64,000 nt of DNA from Bradyrhizobium sp. RD5-C2 (GTDB lineage Bacteria; Pseudomonadota; Alphaproteobacteria; Rhizobiales; Xanthobacteraceae). Made by a program: the position numbers and the translations under genes. Positions 37,579-46,105 of this stretch are shown in pieces; the first letter of the stretch is position 1, and each line of letters begins with the position of its first letter. Below the pieces are notes generated by a model. That model saw nothing but the letters and a program-made list of their open reading frames with translations. It was not told the origin of the DNA and searched no databases. Location of the stretch: assembly GCF_019972155.1 (NCBI RefSeq), contig NZ_BOVL01000010.1, forward strand, positions 151,895 through 215,894, given 5' to 3'.

Positions 37579-38472
37579 ATGACGACCACCATATCCTCAG
37601 GCGGCGCCTTCACGCCCGCCGGCACCACCTGGACGCTCAATCGCATGGGCTTTGGCGCAATGCAGTTGACAGGGCCCATGGTATGGGGGCCACCCAAGGA
37701 CCACTCAGCCGCGCTTGCCGTTCTGCGGGAGGCTGTCCGCTGCGGCGTCAACCACATCGATACGAGCGACTATTACGGTCCGCACATCGCCAATCAGATC
37801 ATCAAGGAAGCTCTGCACCCTTACCCCGCCGGCCTCACCATCGTGACCAAGGTCGGCGCGCGCCGGGGTCCGGACAAATCCTGGCCCCAGGCGATCTCCC
37901 GGCAGGAATTGATCGACGCCGTGCACGACAATCTGCGCAATCTCGGCCTTGATGTGCTCGATGTCGTCAATCTGCGCCTCGGCGGCCAATTTGGCCCCGA
38001 CGACAGTTCGGTGGAAGCGCCGCTCTCCGTGCTGGCCGAATTGCAGCAGCGAGGTTTGATCCGCCATATCGGCCTGAGCAACATTTCCCATGCGCAGTTC
38101 GAAGAAGGCAGCAGGATCGCCGCCATCGTCTGCGTGCAGAACCACTATAATCTGGCGCATCGCATCGACGACGCCTTGATCGACGACCTCGCGGCCAGGC
38201 AGGTCGCCTATGTGCCGTTTTTCCCCCTGGGCGGATTCCGCCCGCTCAACTCGCCCATTCTGGACGGCGTCGCGCAAAGCCTCGGGGCAACGGCCCGTCA
38301 GGTCGCGCTCGCATGGTTGCTGCAGCGCGCGCCGAACGTGCTGTTGATCGCCGGCACGTCATCGGTCGCGCATCTCCACCAGAATTTTGCAGCCGGCGCC
38401 CTGCAACTGCCGCCCGAGGCGATCGCGCAGCTCGACAGCATCGCAGCAGCCAGCAAGCAGGGGCAACGTTGA
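37579..38472 (+). CDS. Aldo/keto reductase
   Basis: The 297-residue TIM-barrel NADPH oxidoreductase has the N-terminal MGFGAMQLTGP, the catalytic IDTSDYYG (Asp and Tyr, about residues 61-68), the Lys in TIVTKVGAR and a His-equivalent region at VVNLRLGG, where the usual His is not obvious. The cofactor segment IAGTSSVAHLHQN is near residue 262. Members reduce aldehydes and ketones, including toxic ones. It is followed after two bases by a small SnoaL-like gene, so the two are likely co-expressed under the TetR regulator. Confidence 0.87.
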   Translation: MTTTISSGGAFTPAGTTWTLNRMGFGAMQLTGPMVWGPPKDHSAALAVLREAVRCGVNHIDTSDYYGPHIANQIIKEALHPYPAGLTIVTKVGARRGPDKSWPQAISRQELIDAVHDNLRNLGLDVLDVVNLRLGGQFGPDDSSVEAPLSVLAELQQRGLIRHIGLSNISHAQFEEGSRIAAIVCVQNHYNLAHRIDDALIDDLAARQVAYVPFFPLGGFRPLNSPILDGVAQSLGATARQVALAWLLQRAPNVLLIAGTSSVAHLHQNFAAGALQLPPEAIAQLDSIAAASKQGQR

Positions 38473-38474
38473 CA

Positions 38475-38897
38475 ATGAGCAGCAAGACGGACGCGCGCGA
38501 GGAGCGGGCGCGCAACGCAATCAACGCACTGCTCGCCGATATCAAGGCCGCCTGGGCCACCAACGACGCGGACAGGTTGGCGCAGGCCTTCGCGCAGGAC
38601 GCGATTTTCGTCCCGTTCAACGGTTCGCGCCTGCTCGGCCGCGCGGCGATCGCCGAGTTTCACATGCGGCCCTTCGCGACGGAGCTTCAGGGATCGCGGC
38701 TGCTCGTTGATCTCGTCGACATCCGTCCGCTGTCGGAGACGCTTTATCTCGTCGCGACCAGCGGCGGACCGGCGAGGCAGGGGCAGGAGAACCCTCCTCA
38801 GGCGACGCAGAGCTATATATGCCAGGATATCGGCGACCGATGGGCCATCCTGTTCTTCCAGAACACGCCCGTTCGTTCGCCTCCCGGCGCTCCCTGA
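38475..38897 (+). CDS. SnoaL/DUF4440-like (NTF2-fold) small protein
   Basis: The 140-residue product has the cone-like NTF2 fold pattern: an N-terminal helix ending in LLADIKAAWATNDADRLAQAFAQDAIFVPFNG, then a central hydrophobic stretch GRAAIAEFHMRPFATEL and beta strands to the end (WAILFFQNTPVR). Such proteins range from polyketide cyclases to ligand-binding proteins of the SgcJ/EcaC type. The ATG at 38475 lies two bases after the aldo/keto reductase stop, suggesting coupled translation. No catalytic residues can be assigned. Confidence 0.75.
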   Translation: MSSKTDAREERARNAINALLADIKAAWATNDADRLAQAFAQDAIFVPFNGSRLLGRAAIAEFHMRPFATELQGSRLLVDLVDIRPLSETLYLVATSGGPARQGQENPPQATQSYICQDIGDRWAILFFQNTPVRSPPGAP

Positions 38898-39297
38898 CTA
38901 TTTCAGGGTGCGAAGCAGATTTGTGTCTCCGCTTCCCCGTTAGAGTTCCGCTGCCCCTCGCAAATCACGGCTGCGGTTTGCCTGTTTTGCCCAGATAAGA
39001 TGCAGATGGGGCGCAGGTTCGCTTCCGACCCGAAGCGGTCATGAGAGCGGCAGCGAGAGTTCTTGCGCCAACGGCGAAAATGATTGCTGATGATCCGACC
39101 GAAACGCGGCGGGATCGGATCGATTCGTAGTCCGGATACCACCGCGCGCGTAGTGTACCACCGCCGTTAGGTCAACGGTGCTGCCCGATGGCCTCTCGTT
39201 CCGAAGTTGCCTAGCGCCTCTCTACTCATGATCGTGCGGCCATGTTTTGGTCAAAACTGCGTCCGCATTGTTGAGATGCCCACTGCAAAGGCTCGCG
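38898..39297. other. Intergenic region before the hybrid kinase
   Basis: About 400 bases with no supported gene. A 79-codon frame on the minus strand lacks a ribosome site and has the look of translated repeat DNA. The A/T content rises near 39180-39290, where the kinase promoter should lie. Confidence 0.5.
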
Positions 39298-41901
39298 ATG
39301 GAAAGGGCAACGTTCGCCAAGGCCGGGATTTTCGCTTTTGGCGATATGCGGAGCGTTGCGGCCTACGCGGTCGAAATCCTGATAGTTGCCGCAATTTATG
39401 CCGGCGTTGCTGAATCCGCGCGGTTCCTTCCTGCAATAAACCCAGCCGCGACACCGCTATGGCCACCAACCGGGCTTGCGCTTGCCCTGGTCCTGCTGCG
39501 CGGCTACCGGATCTGGCCAGCGATCCTGGTGGGGGCCATCTCTTCGTACCTCATGGCCGGCCGATCGCTCCCAGAGTTCGGTGCCGCCGGGATCGGCAGC
39601 CTCCTTGCCGCATGTGCCGGGACATGGCTGATCGGCCGCTGGTCGAACGGTCGCCAGACGTTTGCCACACCATCCGGTGTCGCAAAGTTTGCAATCATTT
39701 CCTTTGCGCCGACCACGATGATCAGTTCAGCCGTCGCCTTGGCCGGCTTCACGCTCACCAACGAATCGAGCTTTTCCGATTCCGTCGTGGCCGGGTTGAC
39801 CTGGTGGCTTGCGGACGCCGCCGGCGCCTTGGTGTTTGCTCCGGTCATCGTGCTCTGGGCGACGATGCCCTTACGCATTGCTTCCAAATGGACGCTGTTG
39901 GAATCGGTCGCGGTCGCTGCTCTCGCCGGTATGATTGGGCTCGCTGCTTACAGCCCGCTGATCGGTAGCGATCTCGTCAGCAGCGGCCTCGACGTGTTGT
40001 TGCCACATCGGAGCCTTCTGGGCTTTCTGGTTCTGCTGCCCTTGATTTGGGCCGCTCTGCGCGGCGATCGATGCACCGTGGCGACGGCCGCGTTCATTTT
40101 CATCGGAACTGCCGTGTGGGGGTTCTCGGTGGGGAATGATCCATTTCCGAAAATCGATCCGAACGGAGCGCTGTTATCCTTGTTTGTGCTTTCGATCATC
40201 GTGTCGGCGCCGCCTCTTGCCCTGGCCGCGGCAAGCGCGACGCGCCAGGCCAGGGAAGCCCATTTGCTTTCCGTCCAGGACCAGCTGAACAGCCAACTCG
40301 AACGGAAAGCTTTGGCGCTCGACAGCATCAGACGGCACTTCCAGACCCTGATCGAAGGCGTCGTCGACTATGCAATTTTTGCGCTTGATCGAGAAGGACA
40401 CGTGACGAGCTGGAATAGCACCGCTCAAACGATCATCGGCTACAGCTCGGAAGAAATCATCGGCAAGCACTTCGGGATATTCTATCGGCCGGATGAACGC
40501 CGCGCGGGTTCGCCGACGCACGCGCTGGAGTCGGCAATCGAAAGCGGCAAGTACGATGTGGAGGGTTGGCGTATCAGGAAGAATGGTACGCCGTTTTTCA
40601 TCACGGGCTCAGTCTCATCGAGCCATGATGACGCAGGAAATCTGATCGGTTTCATCAGTATCCTGCGCGACGCGACGGAGCGCCGCGATGCGGAGGAAAA
40701 GCTGGTCCAGGCGCGCGAACAGCTCGCGATGTCTCAGAAGATGGAGGCAATCGGCAAGCTGACCGGCGGGATTGCGCACGACTTCAACAATCTCTTGATG
40801 ATCATCGGAGGCAGTGCGCAGATATTTCAACGGCTGCTTGATCCAAAACTGCCAAAGGCCATCGACGCCATACAAACCGCAGCCAAACGCGGCGAAAGCC
40901 TCACGCGCCAATTGTTGACATTCTCTCGTCACCAGCATCTCAGCCCGACGGTCGTCGATCTGAATGCGTCGATCAAGAACATGCGGACCATGATCGAGAG
41001 CTCGCTGCGCGGCAACATCGTGTACAACGAGAACGTTGGCGACGGTGTTTCGCCGGTGAAGGTTGACCTTGCCGAACTTGAACTTGCGATCGTCAACATC
41101 GCCGTCAATGCGCGAGATGCAATGACAAGCGGCGGCACATTCACGTTGTCGGTCCACGCGGTCACCGCAAATCAGGAAACCGGCGGCGATCGCCGTGGCA
41201 AAGCCTTCTTTGCGATCACACTTGGCGATACGGGCACCGGTATTCCGCCAAATCTTCTGTCCAAGATGTTCGATCCGTTTTTCACGACCAAGGAGGTCGG
41301 CAAAGGGACCGGGCTCGGTTTGTCCCAAGTGTATGGTTTTGCGCACCAGGCGGGCGGAACGGTGACGGCAGACAGCAAGGTCGGACAAGGAACAACGATT
41401 ACAATCTATCTGCCGTCTTGTGCGGACGAGCAGATCACCAACAAAGAGCTCGCCGCCGCCCGGGCAAGGCCCAGGCAGCCGCCGCGGCAGACGGTCCTCG
41501 TTGTCGACGACAGTCCCGAAGTGGCGGACGTGACATCATCGCTGTTCGAGCATCTGGGTTATGAAACCATCTATCGAGATTCGGCCGAAGCGGCATTGAA
41601 ACTGCTCGATACCGGTACAAGGATCGATCTCGTCTTCAGCGATATCGTCATGCCAGGGACCATCGATGGCGTCGGGCTCGCGAGAGAAGTTCGGTCGCGG
41701 TACCCCGGTTTGCCGATAGCCCTTACGACAGGTTACAGCGATGCCGCAAAAGCCGCTCCGCCAAGTTTGAAAATACTCCGCAAGCCGTTCGATACCGAGG
41801 CGCTGCGAGACTTTATCCAGGATCTTGCGCCGGCGAGATCGACGCGCTCGTCCGGCATACCTTTGGCGTCAGGCACTTCCGACGCAGCGCGCAGAAGTTG
41901 A
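39298..41901 (+). CDS. MASE1-PAS hybrid sensor histidine kinase
   Basis: The 867-residue protein has a MASE1 membrane sensor (about 15-310, eight or more spans, with PLWPPTGLALALVLL), a PAS domain (about 345-460), HisKA with the acceptor His in GGIAHDFNNLL (near 499), an HATPase domain (GDTGTGIPP, GTGLGLSQVYGF) and a C-terminal receiver domain with VVDDSPEVADV and the phospho-acceptor Asp in VFSDIVMP. The start is the ATG at 39298 behind AAAGG; a TTG frame extends to 39247 but has no site. Such hybrids usually pass phosphate to a separate regulator, which is not in the window. Confidence 0.88.
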   Translation: MERATFAKAGIFAFGDMRSVAAYAVEILIVAAIYAGVAESARFLPAINPAATPLWPPTGLALALVLLRGYRIWPAILVGAISSYLMAGRSLPEFGAAGIGSLLAACAGTWLIGRWSNGRQTFATPSGVAKFAIISFAPTTMISSAVALAGFTLTNESSFSDSVVAGLTWWLADAAGALVFAPVIVLWATMPLRIASKWTLLESVAVAALAGMIGLAAYSPLIGSDLVSSGLDVLLPHRSLLGFLVLLPLIWAALRGDRCTVATAAFIFIGTAVWGFSVGNDPFPKIDPNGALLSLFVLSIIVSAPPLALAAASATRQAREAHLLSVQDQLNSQLERKALALDSIRRHFQTLIEGVVDYAIFALDREGHVTSWNSTAQTIIGYSSEEIIGKHFGIFYRPDERRAGSPTHALESAIESGKYDVEGWRIRKNGTPFFITGSVSSSHDDAGNLIGFISILRDATERRDAEEKLVQAREQLAMSQKMEAIGKLTGGIAHDFNNLLMIIGGSAQIFQRLLDPKLPKAIDAIQTAAKRGESLTRQLLTFSRHQHLSPTVVDLNASIKNMRTMIESSLRGNIVYNENVGDGVSPVKVDLAELELAIVNIAVNARDAMTSGGTFTLSVHAVTANQETGGDRRGKAFFAITLGDTGTGIPPNLLSKMFDPFFTTKEVGKGTGLGLSQVYGFAHQAGGTVTADSKVGQGTTITIYLPSCADEQITNKELAAARARPRQPPRQTVLVVDDSPEVADVTSSLFEHLGYETIYRDSAEAALKLLDTGTRIDLVFSDIVMPGTIDGVGLAREVRSRYPGLPIALTTGYSDAAKAAPPSLKILRKPFDTEALRDFIQDLAPARSTRSSGIPLASGTSDAARRS

Positions 41902-41973
41902 CCGGTCGCACCATCATGAGGGCCTTGATCTCATCAATGTCCGCTATTGATTGCGGAGCGCAGACAGCGGGCT

Positions 41974-42007
41974 CAAACAAAAATGGCCGCAGTTTCCTGC
42001 GGCCATT
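41974..42007 (-). terminator. Rho-independent terminator after frc
   Basis: Stem AATGGCCGCAG/CTGCGGCCATT with loop TTTC (41982-42007). The minus-strand tail is TTTTTGTTT. It lies 24 bases past the frc stop and ends the gntR-oxc-frc unit. Confidence 0.88.
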
Positions 42008-42030
42008 CGTGTCTTGATTGAGCGCAGCCG

Positions 42031-43308
42031 TTACTCGGCGGCCTGCTTGCGCGGCGGGTCGAGCGCGCCGGAGTCGTGGATCTCGGCAACCTGGTGATCG
42101 CTGAAGCCGAGCACCTCGCGCAAGATCTCGTCGGTGTGCTCGCCGAGCAGCGGCGAGCGGGCGACTTCGCTCGGCGAATCCGACAGCTTGATCGGGTTGC
42201 CGACCGAGATGTACTTGCCGCGGGTCGGATGATCGACCTCGACCACGGTGCCGGTCGCGCGCAGCGACTGGTCTTCGGCGATCTCCTTCATCGACAGGAT
42301 CGGGCCGCAGGGGATGTCGTCCTTGTTGAGGATCTCCATCGCCTCGAACTTGGTCTTGGTCATCGTCCACTGCTCGATGCGGGCGAAGATCTCATTGAGG
42401 CGCGGCAGGCGGGCCGGCGGCTTGGCGTAGTTCGGATCGGTCTTCCAGGTCGGCTCGCCGATCACGTCGCAGATCTTCTCCCAGACCGGGGCCTGGGTGA
42501 TGAAGTAGATGTAGGCGTTCGGGTCGGTCTCCCAGCCCTTGCACTTCAGGATGCGGCCGGGCTGACCGCCGCCGGAATCGTTGCCGGCGCGCGGCACGGC
42601 ATCGCCGAACGGAATGCCTTCGCCGAACTGGCTGTATTCCTTCAGCGGGCCGTGGGCGAGGCGCTGCTGGTCGCGCATCTTGACGCGGGCGAGGTTGAGC
42701 ACGCCGTCCTGCATCGCCGCGGTGACGCGCTGGCCCTTGCCGGAGTGGGTGCGCTGATACAGCGCGGTGACGATGCCGAGTGCGAGGTGCAAGCCGGTGC
42801 CGCTGTCGCCGATCTGCGCGCCGGTGACCAGCGGCAGGCCGTCGCGGAAGCCGGTGGTCGAGGCGGCACCGCCGGTGCACTGCGCGACGTTCTCGTAGAC
42901 CTTGCAATCCTCATACGGGCCGGGGCCGAAACCCTTGATCGAGGCGACGATCAGCTTCGGGTTGATGGCCTGGATCTTCTCCCAGGGGAAGCCCATGCGA
43001 TCGAGCACGCCGGGGCCGAAATTCTCGACCAGCACGTCGCACTGCTTGATCAGCGCGGTCAGCACTTCCTTGCCCTTCGGGTTCTTGGTGTCGAGGGTGA
43101 TCGAGCGCTTGTTGTGGTTCAGCATGGTGAAATACAGGCTGTCCACGTTCGGGATGTCCTGTAGCTGGCCGCGCGTAATGTCGCCGACGCCGGGACGCTC
43201 GACCTTGATCACGTCGGCGCCGAACCAGGCCAGCAATTGCGTGCAGGTCGGGCCCGACTGGACGTGGGTGAAATCGAGAATGCGAACGCCCTTGAGCGCC
43301 TTGGTCAT
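42031..43308 (-). CDS. frc: Formyl-CoA:oxalate CoA-transferase
   Basis: Frc moves CoA from formyl-CoA to oxalate, giving formate and oxalyl-CoA. The 425-residue class III CoA-transferase keeps the family opening [20 protein letters not shown], the catalytic aspartate D168 in [12 protein letters not shown] (D169 in Oxalobacter) and a glycine loop near 247-252 (GGGQPG). Length and architecture match characterised Frc. It lies 64 bases downstream of oxc and is followed by a strong terminator, so it closes the gntR-oxc-frc transcription unit. Confidence 0.95.
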   Translation of the reverse strand: MTKALKGVRILDFTHVQSGPTCTQLLAWFGADVIKVERPGVGDITRGQLQDIPNVDSLYFTMLNHNKRSITLDTKNPKGKEVLTALIKQCDVLVENFGPGVLDRMGFPWEKIQAINPKLIVASIKGFGPGPYEDCKVYENVAQCTGGAASTTGFRDGLPLVTGAQIGDSGTGLHLALGIVTALYQRTHSGKGQRVTAAMQDGVLNLARVKMRDQQRLAHGPLKEYSQFGEGIPFGDAVPRAGNDSGGGQPGRILKCKGWETDPNAYIYFITQAPVWEKICDVIGEPTWKTDPNYAKPPARLPRLNEIFARIEQWTMTKTKFEAMEILNKDDIPCGPILSMKEIAEDQSLRATGTVVEVDHPTRGKYISVGNPIKLSDSPSEVARSPLLGEHTDEILREVLGFSDHQVAEIHDSGALDPPRKQAAE

Positions 43309-43372
43309 AATGTATGCTCCGTACTCTGGTCTACCCCTGCACCCGCAGGGAAAATGGGTTGAAGGGGATTGC

Positions 43373-45109
43373 TTACTTTTTCTTCAGAACGCTCTGAGGA
43401 TTGAGGTTGCCGATGCGGCCGCTCTCCGAGCCCGCTGCCGGATCGATCACGGCGTTGATCAAGGTCGGCTTGCCGGAATCCAGTGCCGCATTGACCGCGC
43501 GCTTCAGCTCGTCGGGCGAGGTCGCGTTGACGCCGACGCCGCCGAAGGCTTCCATCATCTTGTCGTAGCGCGAGCCCTTGACGAACACGGTGGTCGCCGG
43601 ATCGTCGCCGGCGCTGTTGACGTCGGTGCCGCGATAGATGCCGTCATTGTTGAAGATCACGATGCAGATCGGTAGCTTGTAGCGGCAGATGGTCTCGACC
43701 TCCATGCCGGAGAAGCCGAACGCGCTGTCGCCTTCGACCGCGAGCACGGGCAGGCCGGTCTCGACCGCAGCCGCGATCGAATAGCCCATGCCGATGCCCA
43801 TCACGCCCCAGGTGCCGACGTCGAGCCGCTTGCGGGGCTTGTGCATGTCGACGACGCCGCGGGCGAGGTCGAGCGTGTTGGCGCCTTCGTTGACGAAGAT
43901 GGTGTCGGGACGTTCCGTGATGATCGTACGCAGCGCGCCGAGCGCACCGTGATAATCCATCGGCGAGGCGTTGCTCATCAGCTTCGGCGCCATCTTGGCG
44001 ACGTTGTCGTCGCGCTTCTTCGCCACGGTGGCGAGCCAATCGCTCGGTGCGGCCGACCAGTTGGCACCCATGGCGTCGAGGAACGCGGACACGCAGGAGC
44101 CGATATCGCCGACCACAGGGGCGACGATCTCGACGTTGGAATCCATTTCCTTCGGCTCGATGTCGACCTGGATGAACTTCTTCGGAGCTTCACCCCAGGT
44201 CTTGCCCTTGCCGTGCGACAGCAGCCAGTTGAGGCGGGCGCCGATCAGCATGACGACGTCGGCTTCCTTCAGCACGGTCGAGCGCGCCGCACCCGCGCAT
44301 TGCGGGTGCAAGTCGGGCAGCAGGCCCTTGGCCATGCTCATCGGCAGGAACGGCACGCCGCTCTTCTCGACGAAATTCTTGATCGCCTCGTCGGCCTGCG
44401 CATAGGCGGCGCCCTTGCCGAGGATGATCAGCGGACGCTTTGCGCTCTTCAGCACGTCGAGCGCGCGCTTGACCGCCGACGGGGCAGGGAGCTGCGCCGG
44501 GGCAGCGTCGATCACCTTGACCAGCGACTTCTCGCCGGCCGCCGCGTCCATGACCTGGCCGAACAGCTTTGCGGGGAGGTCGAGATAGACGCCGCCGGGA
44601 CGGCCCGACACCGCGGCGCGGATCGCGCGCGCAAGGCCGATGCCGATGTCCTGGGCGTGCAGCACGCGGAACGCCGCCTTGCAGAGCGGTTTTGCGATCG
44701 CGAGCTGATCCATTTCCTCATAGTCGCCCTGCTGCAGGTCGACGATCTCGCGCTCGGACGAGCCGGAGATCAGGATCATCGGGAAGCAGTTGGTGGTGGC
44801 GTGGGCAAGCGCGGTGAGGCCGTTGAGGAAGCCGGGCGCCGACACCGTGAGGCAGACGCCGGGACGCTTGGTCAGGAAGCCGGCGATCGAGGCGGCATAG
44901 CCGGCATTCTGCTCATGGCGGAACGAGAGCACGCGAATGCCCTCCGCCTGGGCCATGCGGCCCAGGTCCGTGATCGGGATACCCGGCACACCATAGACGG
45001 TGTCGATGCCATTGAGCTTGAGCGCATCGATGACGAGGTGGAAGCCATCGGTTAGTTCCTGCTCGGTGCCCGGTGCCTCGGACTTCGTAGCGGTATTCAG
45101 CATCGGCAT
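43373..45109 (-). CDS. oxc: Oxalyl-CoA decarboxylase
   Basis: Oxc uses thiamine diphosphate to split oxalyl-CoA to formyl-CoA and CO2, consuming a proton and so helping make proton motive force with OxlT. The 578-residue protein has the TPP-activating Glu in [12 protein letters not shown] near residue 66 and the TPP/Mg motif [17 protein letters not shown] ending at [13 protein letters not shown] near residue 500. An ADP-type regulatory site lies in the middle domain in known Oxc; the fold region (about 205-365) is intact. It sits between gntR and frc on the same strand. Confidence 0.95.
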   Translation of the reverse strand: MPMLNTATKSEAPGTEQELTDGFHLVIDALKLNGIDTVYGVPGIPITDLGRMAQAEGIRVLSFRHEQNAGYAASIAGFLTKRPGVCLTVSAPGFLNGLTALAHATTNCFPMILISGSSEREIVDLQQGDYEEMDQLAIAKPLCKAAFRVLHAQDIGIGLARAIRAAVSGRPGGVYLDLPAKLFGQVMDAAAGEKSLVKVIDAAPAQLPAPSAVKRALDVLKSAKRPLIILGKGAAYAQADEAIKNFVEKSGVPFLPMSMAKGLLPDLHPQCAGAARSTVLKEADVVMLIGARLNWLLSHGKGKTWGEAPKKFIQVDIEPKEMDSNVEIVAPVVGDIGSCVSAFLDAMGANWSAAPSDWLATVAKKRDDNVAKMAPKLMSNASPMDYHGALGALRTIITERPDTIFVNEGANTLDLARGVVDMHKPRKRLDVGTWGVMGIGMGYSIAAAVETGLPVLAVEGDSAFGFSGMEVETICRYKLPICIVIFNNDGIYRGTDVNSAGDDPATTVFVKGSRYDKMMEAFGGVGVNATSPDELKRAVNAALDSGKPTLINAVIDPAAGSESGRIGNLNPQSVLKKK

Positions 45110-45192
45110 CGTCTCCCTGATCGTTCTTGGTTCGGACGATCTGATTGTCGTCTGAAGCGGGTGTGGACTCTCAAACTTACGTGAACGGTTCT

Positions 45193-45924
45193 CTACGTGA
45201 ATAATTCTTGGCCATGCGCCTCGACATAGGCGGCAAGGCCGAGCGTGTGATCGCGGGCGCGCTTTTCGGCGAGCTCGGTGTCGCGCGCTTCCAGTGCCTC
45301 GATGATTCCGAGATGCTCGGGCAGGGAGGTCGCGGTACGGTCCTTGCGGCCGATCGTGAGCTGGCGATAGCCGCGCACATGCAGCAGCAGGTCATTGGTG
45401 AGGTCGACCAGTACAGGCGATTCCGACAGCGAGATCAGCGCCTGGTGGAAGGCGATGTTGGCCTTGGAATATTCCTCGACGTGATCCTGCGGCAGGCGAT
45501 CGTCGCTGAAGTCCTTGAAGAAGTCGCGTAGCGACGAGATGTCCTTTTTGCGCGCGGTTGTCGTGATTAGGCGCGCCGCCATGCTTTCCAGCGCCGCCCA
45601 GGCGCGGATCATGTCGACGATCTCCGCCTTGGTGCGGCGGACCACAACGATGCCGCGGCGCGGCACGGTCTTCACGAATCCGTCCTGCTCGAGCATCGCA
45701 ATCGCTTCGCGGATCGGCGTGCGGCTGACGCCGAGACGCTCGGACAATGCGCGCTCGTCGAGCATCACGGGCTCCGGCGTCGCGTAGATGTCCATCTTCA
45801 GGATCGCTTCTTTCAAGGCCTCATAGGCCTTGTTCTTGAAGCTCGTCTCCGGGGCGATCCGGACGATGGCAATATCTGTGTCAGCCATAGTGGGCGACGC
45901 CTTGGTCTGTTTCGGTTCTGGCAC
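45193..45924 (-). CDS. GntR/FCD-family regulator, probable oxalate repressor
   Basis: The 243-residue protein has a winged helix-turn-helix (about 40-95: [34 protein letters not shown]) and an all-helical FCD ligand domain (about 105-230). It starts with GTG at 45924, with GAGGAG nine bases upstream; an internal ATG at 45888 lacks a site. It is the first gene of the gntR-oxc-frc unit and is divergent from the acyl-CoA ligase gene. The two palindromes in the shared promoter (sites E and F) recur before the oxlT genes, the CBS gene and the 45-codon gene, so this protein is the natural candidate to bind them. Oxalyl-CoA, formyl-CoA or oxalate may be the ligand. Confidence 0.9.
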   Translation of the reverse strand: MPEPKQTKASPTMADTDIAIVRIAPETSFKNKAYEALKEAILKMDIYATPEPVMLDERALSERLGVSRTPIREAIAMLEQDGFVKTVPRRGIVVVRRTKAEIVDMIRAWAALESMAARLITTTARKKDISSLRDFFKDFSDDRLPQDHVEEYSKANIAFHQALISLSESPVLVDLTNDLLLHVRGYRQLTIGRKDRTATSLPEHLGIIEALEARDTELAEKRARDHTLGLAAYVEAHGQELFT

Positions 45925-45981
45925 GACTCGTCTCCTCCTCTTGGAGACGTCTTCTTAGCAGAAGAAAGTACCTTAGATTTT

Positions 45982-46007
45982 TGGCATGCCAAATACCAGA
46001 ATGTCAA
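45982..46007 (-). promoter_or_regulatory. gntR promoter with operator site E
   Basis: TGGCATGCCAAATACCA (45982-45998) fits TGGYAT-N5-ATRCCA. On the minus strand TTGACA (46002-46007) precedes it by three bases, and no good -10 box follows. It lies 58-74 bases before the gntR start codon. Confidence 0.72.
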
Positions 46008-46048
46008 GCTGCCCATATTTTTCGGCATTTTTGGGCATCGACCGACCT

Positions 46049-46080
46049 TGACAATTACGTTTTTGGCATACCAAATGCCA
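46049..46080 (+). promoter_or_regulatory. Acyl-CoA ligase promoter with operator site F
   Basis: TGGCATACCAAATGCCA (46064-46080) is the best match to TGGYAT-N5-ATRCCA. TTGACA at 46049-46054 is the -35 box, and the palindrome overlaps where the -10 box should lie, nine bases downstream of the -35 box instead of the usual one to three. Confidence 0.75.
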
Positions 46081-46105
46081 CGAAATCTGTCCCAGGAGGA
46101 AGCCA

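Noticed and set aside
38903..39142. A 79-codon frame after the SnoaL-like gene
   Set aside because: No ribosome site and a composition typical of translated repeat DNA.
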